A stretch of 64,000 nt of DNA, taken from positions 3,410,001 through 3,474,000 of the forward strand of contig NZ_CP163520.1 in the NCBI RefSeq assembly GCF_041080675.1, in the 5' to 3' direction. Shown piece by piece: positions 27,939-37,385 of this stretch. The translations under genes were made by a program, and so were the position numbers. Position 1 is the first letter of the stretch. Each line of letters opens with the position of its first letter. Under the pieces are notes generated by a model. That model saw only the letters and a list, made by a program, of their open reading frames with translations. It had not been told where the DNA came from and made no database searches. This DNA is from Streptomyces sp. cg36. GTDB lineage: Bacteria; Actinomycetota; Actinomycetes; Streptomycetales; Streptomycetaceae.

Positions 27939-29831
27939 TCAGCCGGTCTCCTTGACCAGCGTCGCGTACGGCTTGCCCGCGCCCGCCTCCTGGGACTCGT
28001 ACTTGAGGGTGCCGTCGGCGTTGCGGGTGAACACGAGGGTGGCGGTGCCGCTGGTGCACAGGCCCGCGGTGCCCGGGCGCGCCGGGTCGGAGCGCTCCTC
28101 GACGGTCACCCGGTCGGCGCTCGCGGAGACCAGCCGGGCGACCCCGAAGCACTCCACGGTCGTGCCGATGACCGTGATCTTGGAGGAGGTGTGCAGGACG
28201 TCCTTGCCGGTGCCGCCCGCGGTGAACACGGCGGTCAGGTCGCCGTGCGGCTGGCCGGTCGTCGACTCCGTCATGGGGCCCTGCCAGGTCCCCAGGAACG
28301 TCCGGGGCAGCTCGGCGGCGGCCGGGCCGCCCGTCGCCCCCGGGCCGGCGTCCGAGGGGGCGCCCGACTTGCCGGGGCTCGCCGCCGACTCGTTCTTGTC
28401 GCCGCCGCCCGGCACCAGGTCGAAGAGGAACGCGGCCCCGACGGTCACGGCCGCCAGCGCCCCGGCGACGGCCAGCGCGACCGTGCAGCTGATCCGCCGC
28501 CCCCGGCCCGTCCCCGTCCGCTCCACGGCGGTGCCCACGGAGAGGGAGGCGCGGGGCGGGGCGGTGGGCTGCTCCGGGGCGCGCGGCCCGGGCACCGCGT
28601 CCGCGACCGCCCCGGTACGGCCGCCGGTGCCGCTTCCGTTCCCGCTTCCGTTCCCGTTCCCGCTTCCGTTCCCGTACGGGTAGGGGCCGGGCGACCCCGA
28701 GCCGTACGAGCCGTGCGTGGGCGCCGCCCCGTGGGAGCCGTAGGACGCGTCCGGCGGGCCGAAGACACCTGCGGACGGGCCGGTGAAGGCCACCGGCCCC
28801 GATGCCCCCGGCCCCGAGGTCGCGGGCCCCGGCGCGACCAGCCCCGAGGTCGCGGAGCCCGACCCCACCGGCCCGGACCCGACCGGTCCCGACCCCACCG
28901 GCCCCGGCGCCTGCGTCTGGGCCGCCGGGGCCTCCGGCTCCAGGTCGAGGAGCCGTACCGCCGCCCTGCTCACCTCGGCCACCAGCGCCCCCGGCAGCCA
29001 GCCGCCCGCGACCAGGGCCGCCGCGCCCTCCGGGGCGAGCCGCCGGGCCAGGTCGGCGGGGGCCGGGCGGGTCCCGGGCGTCTTGGTGAGGCACGCCTCG
29101 ACCGCCGCCCGCAGCTCCCCGGCGAGCGGCCCGGCCAGTTCGGGCTCCTCGTGCACCACCTGGTAGAGCAGCGCGGCCGAGGAGTCGCCCGTGAAGGGGG
29201 GCGCGCCGGTCGCCGCGTACGCGAGCACCGCGCCCAGCGAGAACACGTCGGCGGCGCCGGTGATCCCCTTGCCCAGGATCTGCTCGGGCGACATGTAGCC
29301 GGGCGAGCCGATGGAGACGCCGGTCGCGGTGAGCGAGGCCGTGCCGTCGGTGGCGCGGGCGATGCCGAAGTCGATCAGGCGGGGGCCGTCGAGGGTGAGC
29401 AGCACGTTGGAGGGCTTCACGTCCCGGTGGACGAGGCCGAGCGCGTGCACGGCGGCCAGCGCCTCGGCGAGCCCGGCGCCCAGCGCGCGCACCGCGTGCT
29501 CGGGCAGCGGGCCGTGCGCGGCGACGGCCTGGGTGAGCGAGGGCCCGGCGACGTAGCCGGTGGCGACCCAGGGCACGGGCGCCTCGGGGTCGGCGTCCAG
29601 GACCGGCGCGGTCCAGTCGCCGCCGACCCGCCGGGCCGCCTCGACCTCGTGCCGGAAGCGGGCCCGGAACTGCTCGTCGAGGGCGAAGTGCGGGTGGACC
29701 ACCTTCACCGCGACGGTTCGGCCGCCCGCGCTGCGGCCCAGGTAGACGCGGCCCATGCCGCCCGCGCCGAGCCTGCCGAGCAGCCGGTAGGCGCCGATGG
29801 TGCGCGGTTCGTCCGATTCGAGCGGCTGCAT
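27939..29831 (-). CDS. membrane Ser/Thr protein kinase (Hanks type)
   Basis: 630 aa. Kinase domain ~13-270: glycine loop GRLGAGGMGRVYLG, VAVKVV lysine, HRDVKPSNVLL, IDFGIARA and SPGYMSPEQ, all intact. Then a long Gly/Pro/Ser linker with GPVGSG repeats and a GSGNGNGSGNGSG tract, one membrane helix (about 475-500, VALAVAGALAAVTVGAAFLF) and an extracytoplasmic C-terminal domain of ~120 residues ending KETG. The sensor domain has no recognised fold; it lacks PASTA repeats. ATG at 29831 follows GGAGA. Confidence 0.9.
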   Translation of the reverse strand: MQPLESDEPRTIGAYRLLGRLGAGGMGRVYLGRSAGGRTVAVKVVHPHFALDEQFRARFRHEVEAARRVGGDWTAPVLDADPEAPVPWVATGYVAGPSLTQAVAAHGPLPEHAVRALGAGLAEALAAVHALGLVHRDVKPSNVLLTLDGPRLIDFGIARATDGTASLTATGVSIGSPGYMSPEQILGKGITGAADVFSLGAVLAYAATGAPPFTGDSSAALLYQVVHEEPELAGPLAGELRAAVEACLTKTPGTRPAPADLARRLAPEGAAALVAGGWLPGALVAEVSRAAVRLLDLEPEAPAAQTQAPGPVGSGPVGSGPVGSGSATSGLVAPGPATSGPGASGPVAFTGPSAGVFGPPDASYGSHGAAPTHGSYGSGSPGPYPYGNGSGNGNGSGNGSGTGGRTGAVADAVPGPRAPEQPTAPPRASLSVGTAVERTGTGRGRRISCTVALAVAGALAAVTVGAAFLFDLVPGGGDKNESAASPGKSGAPSDAGPGATGGPAAAELPRTFLGTWQGPMTESTTGQPHGDLTAVFTAGGTGKDVLHTSSKITVIGTTVECFGVARLVSASADRVTVEERSDPARPGTAGLCTSGTATLVFTRNADGTLKYESQEAGAGKPYATLVKETG

Positions 29832-30046
29832 CGCGATCTGCTCTCCCCCACGCCGTTCACCCCGGCCCGTCGAGTACGGTCGCACAGCAGAGTAGAGCGC
29901 GACGTGCGCCGGATCACTCCACCGGACGGGATCCTCGGCATGCGCGGGCGAACCGAATCGAACGCCTGCCCGTCTTTCTCTGCGCGGTCCGCACGCCGGC
30001 GGACCCCTCGCCGTTCCCCACCCCCCAGACCTTCCCGGAGCGCCCC

Positions 30047-31108
30047 ATGAAACGCCGTCCCGCCGTGCTGACCGCCGCCGCCGTCCTCGGCGCGGCGGTG
30101 CTGGTCGCCGGCTGCTCGGACGAGGGCAAGCCGGTGAGCTTCGACGAGCCGACCCCGTCCGCGAAGGCGAGCGGGCCGGGGGCGGGCGGCGGGGCCCAGG
30201 GCAAGGGCGAGGACGGCAAGGGGCAGGACCAGAAGGTCTCCGAGGCCGTCGCCAAGACCCTGCTGCCGACCGGTCCGAAGGCGAAGTTCACCACGCAGAA
30301 CACGCTGGAGGACGGCACCAAGATCGGTGTGACCACCCTGCACGGCAAGAAGTCGGGGTTCACGGGCAAGGTGTGGGTGTGGGCGCCGAAGCAGTACTTC
30401 GACCCCAAGTACGCGCAGAGCGGCTTCCCGGTGCTCATCGCGCTGCCGGGCGGAAACGGTTATCCCAAGAACTACTGGATGGGCACCGACCTCAAGCTCC
30501 AGAGCAGCATCACCGAGTGGTCCAAGCAGGGCAAGAGCGTCCCGTTCGTGGTGGTGATGCCGGTCCTCAACCCGGACGCCAAGTACTACTACGACGGCAG
30601 TGACATACCGGGCCACCCCAAGATGGGCACCTGGATGACCGAGGACGTGCCGGACTTCGTGAAGGCGAACTTCCGCACCTTCAAGTCCCGGGACGGCTGG
30701 GCCTTCATGGGCTCCTCCTCGGGCGGGTTCGTGGGCCTGAAGTCGGTGCTCAAGCGGCCCGACCAGTTCAAGGCCGTGATCGCCTCCGGTCCCGACACCG
30801 TGCCGGACTCGCCGCTGTGGGCCGGGCACGAGGCCGAGAAGCAGGCGAACAACCCGGAGAAGCTCGCCCAGGCGCTGATCGACAGCAAGGGCCCCGAGGT
30901 CGACCTCGCCTTCCAGATCGGCACCAAGGAGGGCGGCATGGCGAACCTGAACGGCTTCATCGCCCGGTTCGGCAAGGGCCCGGTGAAGACCCACCTCCAG
31001 GTGATCCAGGGCGGGAAGCATAACGCCCACACCTACATCAAGGGGATGGGCGACGGGACCATGCAGTGGATCAGCAGCAAGCTCCAGGCGCCGATCCCGT
31101 CGCCCTGA
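30047..31108 (+). CDS. lipoprotein esterase, alpha/beta hydrolase (esterase D-like)
   Basis: 353 aa. N-terminal MKRRP, hydrophobic stretch and lipobox VAGC (Cys ~23) indicate a lipoprotein, followed by a Gly/Lys linker. The catalytic domain has the nucleophile elbow GSSSGG, an oxyanion-side LPGGNGYPKNYW segment and a late His in GGKHNAHTY; the acid is probably the Asp/Glu in the region between. Resembles putative esterases and mycolyltransferase-like folds. The substrate is unknown. It is divergent from the kinase gene. Confidence 0.82.
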   Translation: MKRRPAVLTAAAVLGAAVLVAGCSDEGKPVSFDEPTPSAKASGPGAGGGAQGKGEDGKGQDQKVSEAVAKTLLPTGPKAKFTTQNTLEDGTKIGVTTLHGKKSGFTGKVWVWAPKQYFDPKYAQSGFPVLIALPGGNGYPKNYWMGTDLKLQSSITEWSKQGKSVPFVVVMPVLNPDAKYYYDGSDIPGHPKMGTWMTEDVPDFVKANFRTFKSRDGWAFMGSSSGGFVGLKSVLKRPDQFKAVIASGPDTVPDSPLWAGHEAEKQANNPEKLAQALIDSKGPEVDLAFQIGTKEGGMANLNGFIARFGKGPVKTHLQVIQGGKHNAHTYIKGMGDGTMQWISSKLQAPIPSP

Positions 31109-31135
31109 CGGCCCCTCCCGCCCGCCCGGCCCCCG

Positions 31136-31993
<858 letters not shown>

Positions 31994-32152
31994 CTAGACC
32001 TGTCCGGTTTGTCCAGCTACGGCGGGTCGGTCCGTCACCCCCCGAAAGGGCTCGTCAAACGTCCGGGTGACGTGATCTTTCCCTCTACCGCGCCCCCGAT
32101 CCTGCGTGCTACGCTCAGCGCAAGTTGCAGTTTGGTTTCCCTTGCAGTACAG

Positions 32153-32192
32153 AGCCTGCGGAGCATGTAACCCGCAGGCTTTTGTAGTTTTC
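32153..32192 (+). promoter_or_regulatory. hairpin plus T-rich tract in the cold-shock gene leader
   Basis: Arms AGCCTGCGG (32153-32161) and CCGCAGGCT (32172-32180) flank a 10-nt loop and are followed by TTTTGTAGTTTT. No + strand gene ends nearby, so a terminator-like structure here only makes sense as a leader element (attenuator or temperature-dependent structure) of the downstream csp gene. Confidence 0.5.
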
Positions 32193-32245
32193 AGACTTCT
32201 TTGCAGGTTCTGGAGCAGGGCAACCCTTTGGCCCAAGGAGGGCTT

Positions 32246-32449
32246 ATGGCTACCGGAACCGTCAAGTGGTTCAACGCTGAAAAGGGCTTCGGCTTCATCG
32301 CCCAGGACGGCGGCGGCCCGGATGTCTTCGTCCACTACTCCGCGATCAACGCGTCTGGCTTCCGCTCCCTCGAGGAGAACCAGGTCGTGAACTTCGACGT
32401 CACGCAGGGTCCGAAGGGCCCGCAGGCGGAGAACGTCACCCCGGCCTAA
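32246..32449 (+). CDS. cold-shock protein (CspA family)
   Basis: 67-aa single-domain RNA/DNA chaperone. RNP1 motif KGFGFIAQD and RNP2 motif DVFVHYSAI are present, after the family start [17 protein letters not shown] at 32246 has an AAGGAGGG ribosome-binding site 5-7 nt upstream. It is preceded by a long leader with a hairpin and followed by a strong intrinsic terminator, so it is a monocistronic unit. Often called scoF-type in Streptomyces. Confidence 0.96.
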   Translation: MATGTVKWFNAEKGFGFIAQDGGGPDVFVHYSAINASGFRSLEENQVVNFDVTQGPKGPQAENVTPA

Positions 32450-32486
32450 GTTGCCCGGGTCGGCGATCGCTGACTAGCAGTACCCA

Positions 32487-32536
32487 AGGAGTCCTTTCCC
32501 GTGCGGTGACGTACGGGAAAGGACTCCTGCCTTTTT
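32487..32536 (+). terminator. intrinsic terminator of the cold-shock gene
   Basis: 16-bp perfect stem AGGAGTCCTTTCCCGT / ACGGGAAAGGACTCCT with a 10-nt loop, followed by CTTTTT. One of the few classical rho-independent terminators with a T-run in this window. Confidence 0.95.
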
Positions 32537-32593
32537 GTACGGGGGTGGGGTGCGGGGTGCGGCTTCGCGATCAGCTCCCCTTTGCGATCACCC

Positions 32594-34441
32594 CTACTTC
32601 TCGTACAGAAGTTCTATTTCTTTGGCGTACTTCTCCGCCACCGCCCGGCGCCGCACCTTCAGGGTCGGGGTCAGTACGCCGCTCTCCACCGTGAAGTCGT
32701 CCGGCAGGACCGCGAAGGCGCGGATGCGGGCCGGGCGCGAGACCCGGGCGTTGGCCGCGTCCACCGCCTCCCGCACCAGCGCCCGGACCGCCGCCGCGTC
32801 CCGGCCCGCGACCTCGGCCGGGTCCACCGCGATCAGGGCGACCGGGTACGGGCGGCGGTCGCCGATCATCACCGCGTGCGAGACGAAACGGGAGCGCTCG
32901 ATCGCCTGCTCCACCTCCAGCGGGCTGAGGTTCTTCCCGGCGGAGGTGATGATCAGGTCCTTCTTGCGGCCGGTGATCGTGAGGAAGCCGTCCTCGTCCA
33001 GGGCGCCCAGGTCCCCGGTGTGCAGCCAGCCCTCCGCGTCCAGGGCGGCGGCCGTGCCGGCGGGGTTGGCGTGGTAGCCGGGGAAGACGTTCGCGCCCCG
33101 GGCCAGCACCTCGCCGTCCGCCGCGATCCTGACCTCGCAGCCCGCGACCGGGCGGCCCACGGTTCCGTACCGCACGGCGCCCGGGTGGTTGAGCGTGATC
33201 ACCCCGCCCGACTCGGTCATCCCGTACCCCTCGAAGACCTGGATCCCGGCCGCCCGCAGGAAGTCCAGCGTCTCCGGGGCGATGGGGGCGCCGCCGGTGA
33301 GCGCCCAGCGCAGGTTGCCGCCGAGCGCCGAGCGGGCGAGGTCGTGCAGCTCCTCGTCGGTGGTGGCGCCGAGGTCCTCGGCGAGCGAGAGCACGCCCTG
33401 GTGGACCTTCTCGAACAGGCGGGGCACGGACGGCAGATGGGTCGGGCGGGCCTCGGACAGCTCGGCCACGATGTTCTCCACCCGGCCGCCGAAGTAGCAG
33501 AGCTCTCCGCCGTACAGGAGCGTGGAGAACTGGATGAGCTGGGCGAGGAGGTGGGCGAGGGGGAGGTAGAGGTACGTGCGGTCGCCCGGACCGCCCTCGG
33601 TGAGGGGGAGGGTGGCGTCCTGGACCGCGCCCAGGTTGGCGTGGGTGAGGCGGCAGCCCTTGGGGGGGCCGGTGGTGCCGGACGTGTAGACCAGGAGGGC
33701 GGTGTCCTCCGGGCGGACGGCGTTCTGGCGGGCCAGGAGGTCGTCGAGGTCCGCGTGCGCCTGCGGGCCGTGCGGGGTTGCTCGCGCCGTTCCCCGCGCC
33801 CCTTCGTCCGCCTTCGCCTGCGGGCCGGTGGGGGCTTGTCGCGCAGTTCCCCGCGCCCCTTCACCCGCCTCTGTCTGCGGATCGTGGTGGGTTGCTCGCG
33901 CAGTTCCCCGCGCCCCTGGGGAACCCGTTTCCGTCTGCGGGCCGTGCGGGGTTGCTCGCGCAGTTCCCCGCGCCCCTGGAGGGACGGGGCCTTCGGGGCG
34001 TTCCAAGTCGTTCAGTGTGCCCAGGTGTCTCAGCTCTGGCAGGCGGGGCTTCACGGTCTGGACCCTTGCTGTCTGGGCGGGTGTCTCGCAGAGGGTCAGG
34101 ACCGCTCCCGAGTCCTTCAGGACCCATTCCAGTTCCTCGTCGCCCGCCGTCGGGTAGACCGGGACCACCACCGCGCCCGTGGCCAGGCAGGCCAGGTGGG
34201 TGTGGGTCCACTGGGGGCTGGTCTCCGCGAGGATCGCCACCCGGTCGCCCCGGCGGATGCCGAGGGCCAGCAGGGCGCGGGCCCTGCGGCGGACCGTGTC
34301 GCGCAGTTCCGTGTAGGTCAGGGAGGTCCAGCCGCCGTCCGGGGTGCGGAACCGCTGGGCGGGGTGGGACGCGTACCGCTGCCCCACCCACTCGGCGAAC
34401 AGGGCCAGGGTGGCGGGGCGCAGGGCGTTCGGCTCGGTCAT
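32594..34441 (-). CDS. AMP-dependent long-chain acyl-CoA ligase with in-frame repeat insertion
   Basis: 615 aa (ANL superfamily). Motifs: ATP-binding YTSGTTGPPKGC, GYGMTESGG, HTGDLGALDEDG and ITGRKKDLIITSAGKNLSP; the C-terminal LTPTLKVRRR supplies the adenylation lysine region. Residues ~150-227 are not family sequence: four tandem units of 19-20 residues around [14 protein letters not shown], encoded by the dispersed GC repeat (33761-33991), interrupt the N-terminal domain without breaking the frame. ATG at 34441 is chosen; the Shine-Dalgarno is weak. It is divergent from an AraC-type gene that may regulate it. Confidence 0.9.
   Translation of the reverse strand: MTEPNALRPATLALFAEWVGQRYASHPAQRFRTPDGGWTSLTYTELRDTVRRRARALLALGIRRGDRVAILAETSPQWTHTHLACLATGAVVVPVYPTAGDEELEWVLKDSGAVLTLCETPAQTARVQTVKPRLPELRHLGTLNDLERPEGPVPPGARGTARATPHGPQTETGSPGARGTARATHHDPQTEAGEGARGTARQAPTGPQAKADEGARGTARATPHGPQAHADLDDLLARQNAVRPEDTALLVYTSGTTGPPKGCRLTHANLGAVQDATLPLTEGGPGDRTYLYLPLAHLLAQLIQFSTLLYGGELCYFGGRVENIVAELSEARPTHLPSVPRLFEKVHQGVLSLAEDLGATTDEELHDLARSALGGNLRWALTGGAPIAPETLDFLRAAGIQVFEGYGMTESGGVITLNHPGAVRYGTVGRPVAGCEVRIAADGEVLARGANVFPGYHANPAGTAAALDAEGWLHTGDLGALDEDGFLTITGRKKDLIITSAGKNLSPLEVEQAIERSRFVSHAVMIGDRRPYPVALIAVDPAEVAGRDAAAVRALVREAVDAANARVSRPARIRAFAVLPDDFTVESGVLTPTLKVRRRAVAEKYAKEIELLYEK
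33761..33991. repeat. four tandem copies of the GC repeat inside the acyl-CoA ligase gene
   Basis: Units start at 33761, 33818, 33875 and 33935 (57, 57, 60 and about 57 bp), each running CTGCGG..CCGTG..GGTTGCTCGCGCAGTTCCCCGCGCCCCT in outline. All unit lengths are multiples of three. Same family as the intergenic copies at 24.0 and 26.0 kb. Confidence 0.9.
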
Positions 34442-34536
34442 GTACCCGACGGTAGGGACGCGTCCCGGCCATGCGGGATGACGGGAAACGTCACCCCCGC
34501 TGACCGCACCGCTCAATCCCGCTACGGTCGTTGGCC

Positions 34537-35553
34537 ATGGGCAAGGGGACGATCACCGTGCACCATGTACGCGCCCTGCTGCGCGGCGCCGAGCGGCTCT
34601 CCGTCGACACCGTGCCGCTGCTGCGCGCGGCCGGGATCCCGCCGCTGCTGCTCGGCGACGACCGGGCCCGGGTGGCGCCCGCCCAGTTCGCCCTGCTGTT
34701 CCGGGAGTTGTACCGGGCCACCCAGGACGAGTTCCTCGGGCTCGGCCCGGCCCGCAGCCGCCCCGGCACCTTCGCGATGATGTGCTACGCCTCGCTGGGC
34801 TGCCGCGATCTGGGTGCGGCGATGCGGCGCGGGATCCAGTTCTACGGGCTGTTCCCCGGCGGCCCCGAACTGTCCCTCGCCGTGGAGGGGCCGGAGGCGG
34901 TCTTCGGCGTCCGGGGCGGGCTGGGCGGCCGGGACGGCGACCGGTTCCTCGCCGAGTGCCTGCTGATCATCTCGCACCGGCTGTGCAGCTGGCTGGTGGG
35001 CCGCCGCATCCCGCTGCTGCGCGCCCAGTTCGGCTATCCGCCGCCCGCCCACCAGGACGAGTACCCGGCGCTGTTCGGCTGCCCGGTCCGGTTCGGCCAG
35101 TCCGGGACGCGGGCCGTGTTCGGCGCCCACTGGCTGACCGCCCCGCTGGTGCGGGACGAGGCGGCGCTGGAGCGGATGCTGCGCCGCTCCCCCTTCGAGC
35201 TGCTCAGCCGCCGCGCGTACGGGACGACGGTGGGCGAGCAGGTGCACCGGGACCTGGCCCGCGCGCTGCTCGCCTCGCCCCGGCTGCCGTCCCTGGAGGC
35301 CACGGCGGCCCGGCTCGCCCTCTCCCCGGCCACCCTGCGCCGCCGGCTCCAGCGCGAGGGCACCTCGTTCCAGCAGCTCAAGGACACCGTGCGGCGGGAC
35401 GCGGCGATCGCGGGCCTGGCCGAGGGCCGCGAGCCGATCGCCGAACTCGCCGCCCGGCTCGGCTTCTCCGAGGACACCTCCTTCCACCGCGCCTTCCGCC
35501 GCTGGACGGGGACCACACCGGGCGCGTACCGGGCGGTGCGGCCGTCCGGGTGA
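34537..35553 (+). CDS. AraC-family regulator (arabinose-binding-like N-terminal domain)
   Basis: 338 aa. Residues ~10-195 match the Arabinose_bd-type ligand domain of OruR/ArgR-like regulators (VPLLRAAGIPP..LL, FALLFRELYRAT). C-terminal ~235-335 is the double HTH: LEATAARLALSPATLRRRLQREG and IAELAARLGFSEDTSFHRAFRRWTGTTPGAYR. ATG at 34537 is preferred to an in-frame TTG two codons earlier. The 95-bp divergent spacing to the acyl-CoA ligase gene suggests control of fatty-acid use; this is inference. Confidence 0.9.
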   Translation: MGKGTITVHHVRALLRGAERLSVDTVPLLRAAGIPPLLLGDDRARVAPAQFALLFRELYRATQDEFLGLGPARSRPGTFAMMCYASLGCRDLGAAMRRGIQFYGLFPGGPELSLAVEGPEAVFGVRGGLGGRDGDRFLAECLLIISHRLCSWLVGRRIPLLRAQFGYPPPAHQDEYPALFGCPVRFGQSGTRAVFGAHWLTAPLVRDEAALERMLRRSPFELLSRRAYGTTVGEQVHRDLARALLASPRLPSLEATAARLALSPATLRRRLQREGTSFQQLKDTVRRDAAIAGLAEGREPIAELAARLGFSEDTSFHRAFRRWTGTTPGAYRAVRPSG

Positions 35554-35686
35554 CGCGGGGGCGGTGTGCGGGGCGGGCGGCGGCCCGGTCAGTGAAGGTG
35601 AGCTGTCCGGTCAGCTCCGTACCTACCGGTCAGTCACTACCTTCTCCTCAACTGCCCCCACCCCACATGACCGTTGGGAGAGCCGC

Positions 35687-36856
35687 ATGCACATCCGTGC
35701 CGTACGAAACCGAGTCGCGGGCGCACTGGCCGCCGGACTCCTCCTCTCGGCAGCCACCCCCACCGCCTTCGCCTCCGACGCCGCCGCCGACTCCTCGGCC
35801 CGGCCCGGGGACGTCCTCAGCTCCGCCCCCACCGAGTTCCACCCGCTGCCCGCCCAGTGGACCAACACCCGCGCCTGGCACCTCACCTACCGCTCCACCA
35901 CCGCCGAGGGCGCCCCCAACACCGTCTCCGGGACCGTGATCGTGCCCAACGACGGCCGCACCGGCCCCCGCCCGCTGGTGACGTACGCGGTCGGCACCGT
36001 CGGCCTCGGCGACTCCTGCGCGCCCAGCGCGGGCTTCCCGTACGGCACGACCGTCGAGGCCACCCTCATCAACCAGATCGTGCAGCGCGGCTGGGCCGTC
36101 GCGGTGACCGACTACGAGGGCCTCGGCACCCCCGGCGACCACACGTACACGGTCGGCCGGGCCGAGGGCACCGCGATGCTGGACGCGGCCCGCGCGGCCC
36201 AGCGCCTCGGCATCCCCGGCGTGGACGCCGACTCCCCCGTCGGGATCATGGGGTACTCGCAGGGCGGCCAGGCCAGCAGCTGGGCGGCCGAGCTGCACGA
36301 CTCGTACGCGCCCGAGCTGAAGGTCAAGGGCACGGCGACCGGCGGCGTCCCGGCCGATCTGATGAAGGTCGCCGACTTCAACGACGGCGGTCTCGGCTCG
36401 GGCCTCGTCTTCATGGCGGCGGCGGGCCAGAACGCGGCCTTCCCCGAACTGAAGCTGGACTCGTACCTGAACCCGGCGGGCAAGGCCCTCGTCGACTACT
36501 TCCGGACGAACTGCGTCGCCGTCGACTCCGTCGCGGGCTCCTTCAAGAAGATCTCCGACCTCACCGTGAAGAACCCGCTGGAGCAGCCGGACTGGCAGGC
36601 CCGGCTCAACCAGTCCCGGCTCGGCACGCACGCGCCGGACGCCCCCGTGTACCTGTACCACGGCACCGTCGACGAGCTCATTCCCTACGCGGTCGGGCAA
36701 GGGCTGCGGGCCGACTGGTGCGCCAAGGGCGCGTCCGTGTCGTGGCACCCGCTGCCGCTGCTCGGCCACATCGGCGGCGTGACGGTGGGCGCGCTGCCCG
36801 CCGCCGACTGGCTCGCCGACCGGTTCGCGGGCCGCGCGCCCCAGAGCAACTGCTAG
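35687..36856 (+). CDS. secreted lipase (LIP/secretory lipase family)
   Basis: 389-aa exported alpha/beta hydrolase. Signal peptide ~1-29 (basic HIRAVRNR, hydrophobic core, cleavage after AFAS). Catalytic Ser in GYSQGGQAS, Asp in YHGTVDELIP and His in LLGHIGG. Cysteines CAPS, NC, WC and the terminal NC may form disulfides. ATG at 35687 follows GGGAGAG. Triacylglycerol or long-chain ester hydrolysis is expected from the family. Its stop codon overlaps that of the convergent ATPase gene. Confidence 0.9.
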   Translation: MHIRAVRNRVAGALAAGLLLSAATPTAFASDAAADSSARPGDVLSSAPTEFHPLPAQWTNTRAWHLTYRSTTAEGAPNTVSGTVIVPNDGRTGPRPLVTYAVGTVGLGDSCAPSAGFPYGTTVEATLINQIVQRGWAVAVTDYEGLGTPGDHTYTVGRAEGTAMLDAARAAQRLGIPGVDADSPVGIMGYSQGGQASSWAAELHDSYAPELKVKGTATGGVPADLMKVADFNDGGLGSGLVFMAAAGQNAAFPELKLDSYLNPAGKALVDYFRTNCVAVDSVAGSFKKISDLTVKNPLEQPDWQARLNQSRLGTHAPDAPVYLYHGTVDELIPYAVGQGLRADWCAKGASVSWHPLPLLGHIGGVTVGALPAADWLADRFAGRAPQSNC

Positions 36857-37263
36857 GGCCCCAGCTCCGCCCACACCGTCTTGCCGGGGGGCCGCTCCGC
36901 CACCCCCCACGCCTTCGCCAGCGCCTCGACCAGCAGCAACCCCCGCCCGGACTCGGCGTCCCCCGCCGGCTCCGGGCGGAGCGGTCTGCGGCCGGGCCGG
37001 GTGTCGGTCACCTCGATGCGGAGCACCGTGCCGAGGACGAGCCGGAGTTCGCACGCGTGGCCGGGTACGTGCCCGTGCAGTACCGCGTTGGCCGCCAGCT
37101 CCGCGACGATGAGAGCGGCCGTGTCGGAGCACTCGCTCCCCTGCGGTACGCCCCACGCGTCCAGCTGCCCGACCGCCAGCCGCCGCGCGCTGCTCGCACC
37201 CCGGCGCGTACTGCTGAACCGCCGCACGAACTCCACCGTGGGGGTGGTGATTTGGGAATTCAT
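36853..37263 (-). CDS. anti-sigma/HATPase_c_2-type ATP-binding regulatory protein
   Basis: 136 aa, GHKL ATPase of the SpoIIAB/RsbW-like class common in Streptomyces. The N box reads VAELAANAVLHG and the G-box region GRGLLLVEALAKAWGV. ATG at 37263 removes an unrelated Arg-rich extension. It is divergent from an XRE regulator and DUF397 gene, the standard trio for this family (as in abaA/whiJ-type loci). Partner and target sigma factor are unknown. Its TAG stop shares four bases with the lipase stop. Confidence 0.87.
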   Translation of the reverse strand: MNSQITTPTVEFVRRFSSTRRGASSARRLAVGQLDAWGVPQGSECSDTAALIVAELAANAVLHGHVPGHACELRLVLGTVLRIEVTDTRPGRRPLRPEPAGDAESGRGLLLVEALAKAWGVAERPPGKTVWAELGP

Positions 37264-37385
37264 GTCACCGAGCGTGACGAGGTGTGCGTACGCTGAACAG
37301 GGGCGTCCGCGCGACACCGGCCTTTCTGTACGGGTACGGCCCGCGCCGTGTACGAGTCGTCGCCCGTAACCCCATGGAGGCGTGC

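Noticed and set aside
31109..31135. Terminator between the esterase and mqnA
   Set aside because: Only a 7-bp complement (CTGACGG/CCGTCAG) with a loop of about 20 nt; too weak to call.
33761..33991. CRISPR array
   Set aside because: The regular 57-60-bp spacing is a tandem repeat inside a coding frame; the units are near-identical throughout, with no unique spacers and no cas genes nearby.
33740..34010. Frameshift or pseudogene in the acyl-CoA ligase
   Set aside because: The repeat block looked like a disruption, but all units are multiples of three and both flanking ligase motifs are in the same frame, so the gene is intact.
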